Assembly: GCA_036501185.1 (NCBI GenBank)
Contig: DASYAU010000016.1
Span: forward strand, 18,120 to 82,119
Length of the DNA: 64,000 bases
Origin: Korobacter sp036501185
GTDB taxonomy: Bacteria; Acidobacteriota; Terriglobia; Terriglobales; Acidobacteriaceae
Direction: 5' to 3'
Part shown: piece after piece, positions 58,770-64,000 of the stretch
Numbering within the stretch: position 1 is the first letter of the stretch
Layout of the letters: the number at the start of each line of letters is the position of its first letter
Notes under the pieces: model-generated
What the model saw: only the letters and a program-made list of their open reading frames with translations
Databases searched by the model: none
Told to the model about the DNA's origin: nothing
Made by a program: the position numbers and the translations under genes

Positions 58770-59771
58770 TTACTGACCGGCCCACGCGAGGCCGTCGGGG
58801 CCGCCGCCCACGTCGAGATGGCCTGTGACTGTCCAGCTCTTGAGGTCGATGACGGCGACGTAATTGTCTGGGGTACAAGCAACAAATGCGCGGTTGGCGA
58901 CGGGGTCCATGAGGATGCCCGCGGCGCCGTGGCCAACGGGAATGCGCTTTACTTCTTTATGCGAGGCGACGTCGAACACAGCGACATTGCCTTCGCGAAG
59001 CATGGAGACGAGGGCGTACTTTCCATCGGGCGTGAACTTGAGGCGATTGGCGGACGCGACCTCCGCATCGAGCGTTGCGCGGACCTGCTTGGTGGCGAGA
59101 TCGATGATGGAGATGGTGCCGTCCTGGGCATTGGCGGTCCACAATTCGCGACCGTCAGGAGAGACGTCGAAGCCTTCATCGCCTCGACCGACCGCGATGA
59201 CGGTCTCGTTCCAATCGGTGTGCTGCTGACTTCCGGAGCCGGGCATGGCGACCTGCTCGATGATGCTGACTGAGGCGGAACTTACGTTGGTGGTGTAGAT
59301 GCGATTCTCGTCGGGTGTGACGTAGAGCATATGGGTGCGGTTCTGGCCGGTACCCATGATCCAATCGATTTTGGACGATGCCGGATCGAAGCGCGCGATG
59401 GCCTTCGCACCCTCGGCGGTGAACCATACTTTTCCGCCGGCGAAGGCAAGGCCGTGAGGACCGTTGAGGGCACCGGTATCGATATCGGGCAGAGCTTTCT
59501 GACTCACGAGATCAATCACCGACAACGCGTGATAGCGACCGAATCCATAGATGGAGACATAGGCCGTCTTGCCGTCGGCTGAGGCGATGACCTCATGCGG
59601 ATCGGGACCGACCGGAGCGCGGGCAAGCACCTTGAGTGACGCGGGATCGACGATGGCGAGGGTGTGGTCCTGCTTGGAAAGCGCGAGTAGCACGCGGCTG
59701 GGCGCGGACTGAGAAAATCCGACAGGGGCTGCGATCAGCGTCATCAGCAAGAGAAGGAACGTTGTACGCAT
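58770..59771 (-). CDS. Secreted YncE-like beta-propeller (YVTN repeat) protein
   Basis: The protein has 333 residues with signal peptide MRTTFLLLLMTLIAAPVGFSQ. At least five repeats of about 40 residues are visible, with the pattern of a blade ending D-L-A-(T/S)-x-(K/Q)-V: VDPASLKVLARAPVGPDPHEVIASADGKTAYVS, IDLVSQKALPDIDTGALNGPHGLAF, IDLATKQVRATLDAEVASANRLKFTPDGKYALVS, FDVASHKEVKRIPVGHGAAGI and IDLKSWTVTGHLDVGGGPDGLAW. It should be a seven-bladed periplasmic or extracellular propeller. Function is unknown. It converges on the exporter gene. Confidence 0.87.
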   Translation of the reverse strand: MRTTFLLLLMTLIAAPVGFSQSAPSRVLLALSKQDHTLAIVDPASLKVLARAPVGPDPHEVIASADGKTAYVSIYGFGRYHALSVIDLVSQKALPDIDTGALNGPHGLAFAGGKVWFTAEGAKAIARFDPASSKIDWIMGTGQNRTHMLYVTPDENRIYTTNVSSASVSIIEQVAMPGSGSQQHTDWNETVIAVGRGDEGFDVSPDGRELWTANAQDGTISIIDLATKQVRATLDAEVASANRLKFTPDGKYALVSMLREGNVAVFDVASHKEVKRIPVGHGAAGILMDPVANRAFVACTPDNYVAVIDLKSWTVTGHLDVGGGPDGLAWAGQ

Positions 59772-59926
59772 CTTTATATCCCCCTGGCTACTGAACGCGG
59801 CCCGAATGACAGAGCCATCATCGGCGCTCCATTGTAATCACCGGACACGATTCGCGGAAACCTCGGACGACCAATCGGAGACTTTGTCTTTCCTCCGAGG
59901 CTCAGTCGAATTACCATCCTAAGCAC

Positions 59927-61258
59927 ATGAAACGCCTTACAACGTTTGTTGCGCTCTCTTTCCTGACTGCTGCTTTTGCAATCGCACAAAGTCCGACGCC
60001 GTTGCCGTCGAGCGCAGGGACTGCGTACGCGGTGAAAGCCGGACGGTTGATCGATCCCGAGACCGGCTCAGCGGCGAGCAATCAAGTGATCGTGGTGCGG
60101 GACGGCCGGATTACCGCCATCGGCAGCAATGTCTCGATCCCTCATGATGCCGAGGTGATCGACCTTTCGCAACTCACGGTGATGCCCGGCATGGTGGACG
60201 CACACACACATCTGGCCATGACAATGAAACGCGGCCAAGACAATGCGCTGTATGCCGCGTACATCACGCAATCCACCGCCCTACGTGCCATCGAGGCCGC
60301 ATCGAATGGGATGCAGATGCTCTCCGCGGGTTTCACCGTGGTGCGCGATATGGGCAATGCCGCGCTGTATGCGGATACCGCGCTGCGCCAGGCGATTGAG
60401 GGAGGATGGATTCCCGGACCGACCGTGATCAATGCGGGCGCGATCATCGGGCCGAGGGGCGGACAGTTTTCGCCTACACCCGAGATGGAATTGCAACACC
60501 ATATCGTCGAGCCGGAGTACCTTGAGGCTGATACGCCGGACGAGATCGTGAAGGCGATTCACCGAAACCTTTTGTTTGGTGCCAAGCTGATCAAGGTTTG
60601 TGTGGATTGCAAGCCGTATGGATATTCGCTCGATGATTTGAAGATCTTCGTCCGCGAAGCAACGAATGCAGGCGTGCATGTTGCCGGGCATGTGCAGACC
60701 GAGGAGGGCGCGCGGCGGGCCATCGAGGCGGGGTTCTGGTCGATTGAGCATGACACGGCGCTGACCGATGCGGTCCACAAGCTTATGGCCGAGCACCACA
60801 CGTGGCGCGTGGGAACAGAGGCTCCGTTTACTTCGAATGAGGGAAGCCAGGCGGCGTTCGATCGGACCGTGGCGGGGATCAAGGACGCTTACGCGAACCA
60901 TGTGCAGATGGCGTTTTCGACTGACATCTCGTCGTACGTTCCGGGGATGACGCGGGGCGAACGGGCGATCACTTACTTGCAACCATGGAAGGCGTCGGGG
61001 CTGCCGAATGCAGAGGTGCTGAAGATTCTGACGATCAACGGGTACAAAGTTGCGGGAATTTACGATCAGCGCGGGCCGATCAAGGTGGGCTTCCCGGCTG
61101 ACTTTATCGCGGTGAAAGGAAATCCGCTCGAGGGTTTGGATGCGCTCAAGCAGGTAGTGTTCGTGATGAAAGACGGGCTGGTTTTCAAACGCGATGGAGT
61201 GATGACCCCCGAGAAATTTCTTCACGGGGGTCCGGTGAATGGTTGGAACTTGCCCTAG
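59927..61258 (+). CDS. Secreted amidohydrolase (imidazolonepropionase / Xaa-Pro dipeptidase-like)
   Basis: The protein has 443 residues with signal peptide MKRLTTFVALSFLTAAFAIAQ. The amidohydrolase-1 pattern is clear: LIDPETGSAASNQVIVVRDGRI, then MPGMVDAHTHL with the metal HxH, LIKVCVDCKPYGYSL with the Lys that is often carbamylated, VHVAGHVQTEEG and SIEHDTAL with two His, and AFSTDIS with the final Asp. Members of this secreted acidobacterial group act on dipeptides or ureido compounds. The start at ATG 59927 gives a clean signal peptide. It is divergent from the propeller gene and converges, back to back, with the S9 peptidase gene. Confidence 0.9.
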   Translation: MKRLTTFVALSFLTAAFAIAQSPTPLPSSAGTAYAVKAGRLIDPETGSAASNQVIVVRDGRITAIGSNVSIPHDAEVIDLSQLTVMPGMVDAHTHLAMTMKRGQDNALYAAYITQSTALRAIEAASNGMQMLSAGFTVVRDMGNAALYADTALRQAIEGGWIPGPTVINAGAIIGPRGGQFSPTPEMELQHHIVEPEYLEADTPDEIVKAIHRNLLFGAKLIKVCVDCKPYGYSLDDLKIFVREATNAGVHVAGHVQTEEGARRAIEAGFWSIEHDTALTDAVHKLMAEHHTWRVGTEAPFTSNEGSQAAFDRTVAGIKDAYANHVQMAFSTDISSYVPGMTRGERAITYLQPWKASGLPNAEVLKILTINGYKVAGIYDQRGPIKVGFPADFIAVKGNPLEGLDALKQVVFVMKDGLVFKRDGVMTPEKFLHGGPVNGWNLP

Positions 61259-63238
61259 CTAGTTGGCCGCAACGTTTGCTGCATCGCCCTTGAGATACTT
61301 GTCGAACCAGGCGACGGCGCGCTTGACAGCATCGATCTGATTTTCGCGACGCGTATAGCCATGGCCTTCGAGCGGATAGTACTTGGCGTCCACGATCTTG
61401 CCGTGAGCCTTATAGATGTTCACCACCTGTTCCGCCTCTTCCTTCGGTACACGGACGTCGTTTTCGCCCTGTAAAACGAGCAGCGGCGCCTTGGCGTTGG
61501 GTAAATAGGTGATCGCGGAGTTGGAGTCGTAAACAGCGCGGTCTTTCACAGGATCGCCTTCCAGGCCGAGCACGTAGGACCTTAAGAATGCGTCCGAATG
61601 TTCGAGCATGCTCAGCCAGCTGACGACGCCGTAATTCTCAACCGCAGCGGCCCATACATCCGGCGTTTTACCGACGGCCATCAAGGTCATAGCACCGCCA
61701 TAAGATCCGCCGGTGATGCCGATTTTTTTCGCATCAACAAAACCGGTGGCGACGAGGAACTTGGTGGCGTAGACCTCATCCTGCAAGTCGCCGCCGCCGA
61801 GGTCTTTGATATTCGCCTTCTGGAACTGAGCGCCATAACCGGTGGAACCGCGGACGTTGGGAGCGATACAGATGTAGCCGCGCGAGGCGAGGGCGGTTGC
61901 GGCGGGAAAGAATGAATCGTCGGTTTGACCGGTCGGACCGCCGTGGGGGATAACGACGGCGGGGTTGTTGCCATCGCGCTTCAGGTTGGAGGGCATCCAC
62001 AGAATGGCGCTGATGATGGTGCCATCGAAGCTCTTGTAGTGAACGATGGAGGACGGAGGCAGATTTGCAGGATTGAGGCTGGCGAGCGCGGAAAACGTGA
62101 GCTGGTGCGACTTGCCGGTCGCGACATCGTAGACCCAGAGATCCGACGGATGCCGCGAGCCCTCGTGGCCGAGCAGGATTCGGTCGCCGGAGGGTGAGTA
62201 GGAATCAGGTGTGCCAGCGGGACTGGTGAGTCCGTCGGGAAAATCGAGCTTTTGCGATTTTCCGCCGAGCGCCGCAACATATGTTGTGCTGCGCCCGTCT
62301 TCATTCACGACGTAGGTGAAGTGACGACCATCGGGCGAAAAGGCGGCGCCGGACCCTTCCCACTGGGACTGGGTAATCCAGGTGAGCTGTTTGGTTGCGA
62401 GATCGAGCAGCGCGACGTTGTCGATTCCATTCTTCTGATTTGAAGAAATCAAGAGACGCTTGTCGTCGTGAGAAACGGCGTTGAAGCCGAAATTGATATC
62501 GCCGGTATGAGGCGTGAGCTCTTCGACTTTGCCGCTGCCGATGTCGATGCGATACACGCTCGAGTCGGCGAAATTGATGTTGTGGCGCGTGGCGAAAATG
62601 GCGCGATTATCGAAGCTGAAACCACCGAACACCCAATAGTGCTTGGGAGACTGCTCGTTGGTCAGATTCCGAACTTGACGGGATGCGATGTCCATTACCG
62701 CGATATCAAGAGATGACGCGGTCTTCTTCTTCATGGAGAAGCCGAGCGACTTTCCGTCGCGGGAGAAGCGCATCCACGTGTAGCGGTACTCGGGATTGTG
62801 GGTGAGATCAGTGGCGTCGCCGCCATCGCTGGGGACGAGGTAGATCTGGTACTGCTCGTTGCCGCCGACATCCTGCAAATACGCGATGGACTTGCCGTCG
62901 GGCGACCAGAGCGCGTTGATCTGGCGGTCGTCTGACTGCGAGAGTTGCAGCGGCCATCCGCCATTGGCGCTTACTTTCCAGAGATTCAGGCGGCCGGTGA
63001 GGTTGGTGGTGAAGACAATCTGCTTGCCATCCGGTGACCATGAGGAGCCCTGCACGCGGCGAGTGTAGAAGAGGTCGTCGACCGGGACCGGCTTGGCTGC
63101 CGCGTTCGTCGGCGAGCTAAGCGATTGCGGATCGGTGAGTGCGCGCTGCGGCATGCCGCCGATTTGCGCGAGGGCGCCGGTAGCGGCGAACAAAGCGGTG
63201 CAGGATGAGATCTTCCAGAGAACTTTTGGGACGCGCAT
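61259..63238 (-). CDS. S9-family prolyl oligopeptidase with N-terminal propeller
   Basis: The protein has 659 residues. A signal-like start (MRVPKVLWKISSCTALFAATGALAQ) is followed by a PD40/TolB-like propeller (GSSWSPDGKQIVFTTNL, LWSPDGKSIAYLQD, RFSRDGKSLGFSM, FSPDGRHFTYVV). The catalytic alpha/beta hydrolase domain has nucleophile Ser512 in GITGGSYGGAM, Asp594 in GENDVRVP and His626 in EGHGYTRREN. It should degrade peptides outside the inner membrane. The ATG at 63238 is selected for the signal peptide; the frame is open into the next gene. It lies 10 bp after the unknown gene at 63249 and may be co-transcribed. Confidence 0.92.
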   Translation of the reverse strand: MRVPKVLWKISSCTALFAATGALAQIGGMPQRALTDPQSLSSPTNAAAKPVPVDDLFYTRRVQGSSWSPDGKQIVFTTNLTGRLNLWKVSANGGWPLQLSQSDDRQINALWSPDGKSIAYLQDVGGNEQYQIYLVPSDGGDATDLTHNPEYRYTWMRFSRDGKSLGFSMKKKTASSLDIAVMDIASRQVRNLTNEQSPKHYWVFGGFSFDNRAIFATRHNINFADSSVYRIDIGSGKVEELTPHTGDINFGFNAVSHDDKRLLISSNQKNGIDNVALLDLATKQLTWITQSQWEGSGAAFSPDGRHFTYVVNEDGRSTTYVAALGGKSQKLDFPDGLTSPAGTPDSYSPSGDRILLGHEGSRHPSDLWVYDVATGKSHQLTFSALASLNPANLPPSSIVHYKSFDGTIISAILWMPSNLKRDGNNPAVVIPHGGPTGQTDDSFFPAATALASRGYICIAPNVRGSTGYGAQFQKANIKDLGGGDLQDEVYATKFLVATGFVDAKKIGITGGSYGGAMTLMAVGKTPDVWAAAVENYGVVSWLSMLEHSDAFLRSYVLGLEGDPVKDRAVYDSNSAITYLPNAKAPLLVLQGENDVRVPKEEAEQVVNIYKAHGKIVDAKYYPLEGHGYTRRENQIDAVKRAVAWFDKYLKGDAANVAAN

Positions 63239-63248
63239 GATCGTCTCC

Positions 63249-63986
63249 TTACTTATGCTCGGCGGGGGCCGGCGGCAGAGAGTAGGTCGGCTTGCCGTTC
63301 TCGTCGAGGAAGTTGATCTTGGGGGCACCGTCGGCATCCACGCTCACGGTGAGACGGGGCTTGCCCTTGGCGTCAGAGAGCACAAGCTGCGCGCTTTTAT
63401 CCGGCAGCTTGCCTACGAAGACGCGGCCGGCGCCGATCTGGCCGGCGTCCAGCATTTTCTTGTATTCCGTGTCGCGCTCCGCGCCCTTCAAGCTGTTCAG
63501 TTTTTCGATCACCTGGTCGAGCGGAACGTCGCCGCGGTCCCACACGCGCAGGCCAGCGGTGCGCTTGCCGTTCTTATCGCTGTAGAGAATGCCGACGATC
63601 TGATCGTTGTTGTATTGGTCGAACATGATCTGGCCATCGGCGGAAAATGTGCCGTCGGCATTGGTCTCGCTGCCGAAGCCAAGGCCGCCGTCTTCGTCGC
63701 CGCGGCCGTTGTAGAAGAGCATGCCGGGCGAGCGTCGACCGCTGCCGAGGACTTTGCCATTCACAATCGCAGGAGGCATGCGGTCGGCGTTCGAAATGAC
63801 GAGATCGAGCTTGCCGCTTTTGTCGACCACGTTGATGCGTTCCACATCAATTTCGCCGAACTTCTGCTTCTCGCTTTTTTCCTGCGCCTGTTGCGCGAAG
63901 CCGGCAAGAATGATGGTAGCAAACACTACGGATGAAATGACGGCATAGATCTTCAGCCAGCGAACTTCACGTTCCAGCTTGCTCAT
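63249..63986 (-). CDS. Membrane-anchored protein of unknown function
   Basis: The protein has 245 residues. One transmembrane helix is at about residues 12-31 (IYAVISSVVFATIILAGFAQ), followed by a coiled segment (QAQEKSEKQKFGEIDVERINVVDKSG). The rest is a regular beta-rich domain with repeats of short strands around glycine or aspartate turns: KLDLVISNADRMPPAIVNG, SPGMLFYNGRGDEDGGLGFG, GIMYSDKNGKRTAGLRVWD-like, VFVGKLPDKSAQLVLSDAKGKPRLTVSVDADGAPKINFLDENGK. I do not recognise the family, but such NG/DG repeats recall phage-tail-like or immune-type beta structures; this is only resemblance. It appears complete and lies upstream of the S9 peptidase gene. Confidence 0.7.
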   Translation of the reverse strand: MSKLEREVRWLKIYAVISSVVFATIILAGFAQQAQEKSEKQKFGEIDVERINVVDKSGKLDLVISNADRMPPAIVNGKVLGSGRRSPGMLFYNGRGDEDGGLGFGSETNADGTFSADGQIMFDQYNNDQIVGILYSDKNGKRTAGLRVWDRGDVPLDQVIEKLNSLKGAERDTEYKKMLDAGQIGAGRVFVGKLPDKSAQLVLSDAKGKPRLTVSVDADGAPKINFLDENGKPTYSLPPAPAEHK

Positions 63987-64000
63987 GATTGCTGCTCCCT

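Overview
The window looks like chromosome from an Acidobacteriota bacterium, probably class Terriglobia (Koribacter-like). This is a family-content inference: a very large TonB receptor with an N-terminal carboxypeptidase-like domain, an S9 peptidase, YVTN propellers, an amidohydrolase, and intergenic DNA full of palindromic and heptanucleotide repeats. The DNA is GC-rich. I saw no tRNA, rRNA, CRISPR array, transposase or phage gene.

Layout. 1-26 kb is a housekeeping and accessory mosaic on both strands: a lipoprotein, a methyltransferase, an MFS exporter, fabI, a 46-residue zinc-ribbon microprotein with its own terminator, tsaE, the NAD(P)HX repair fusion, a K+ channel, a serine hydrolase, two APC permeases, thiE-accC-accB, an M24 peptidase, a LytS/LytR-type pair, a LysR regulator, a FAD oxidoreductase and an isochorismatase-like hydrolase. 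Its gaps carry many short repeats, all in the same orientation whatever the direction of the neighbouring genes. One composite repeat lies in frame inside thiE, and a nine-copy 59-bp array runs into the thiE stop codon. From about 26 kb onward I saw none of these repeats.

27.8-40.8 kb is one long minus-strand exopolysaccharide operon of the Wzx/Wzy type: initiating sugar-phosphate transferase, WecG/TagA-type transferase, Wzc-like kinase, Wza-like exporter, GT4, TagF/TagB-like glycerophosphotransferase, O-antigen polymerase, flippase, a secreted beta-helix protein and a TagD-like cytidylyltransferase. Three teichoic-acid-type enzymes suggest a glycerol-phosphate-decorated polymer.

41.3-54.2 kb is a sugar-scavenging locus: SIS-domain isomerase/deaminase (AgaS-like), GH36 alpha-galactosidase, two PfkB kinases, a DeoR-family repressor, an amidohydrolase, a giant TonB receptor and a secreted hydrolase. 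Three of its promoters carry CTTTC direct repeats with a 10-bp period, a good candidate for the DeoR operator. Promoter positions also correct two start codons.

54.2-58.8 kb is a sulfur-assimilation operon: sulfite/nitrite reductase, siroheme synthase N-domain, uroporphyrinogen-III methyltransferase, a 37-residue membrane microprotein and a YeiH-type exporter. It is preceded by a cysteine-rich leader ORF and a strong terminator next to the first start codon, arranged like a cysteine-sensing transcription attenuator. The window ends with a YVTN propeller, an amidohydrolase, an S9 peptidase and an unknown membrane-anchored protein.
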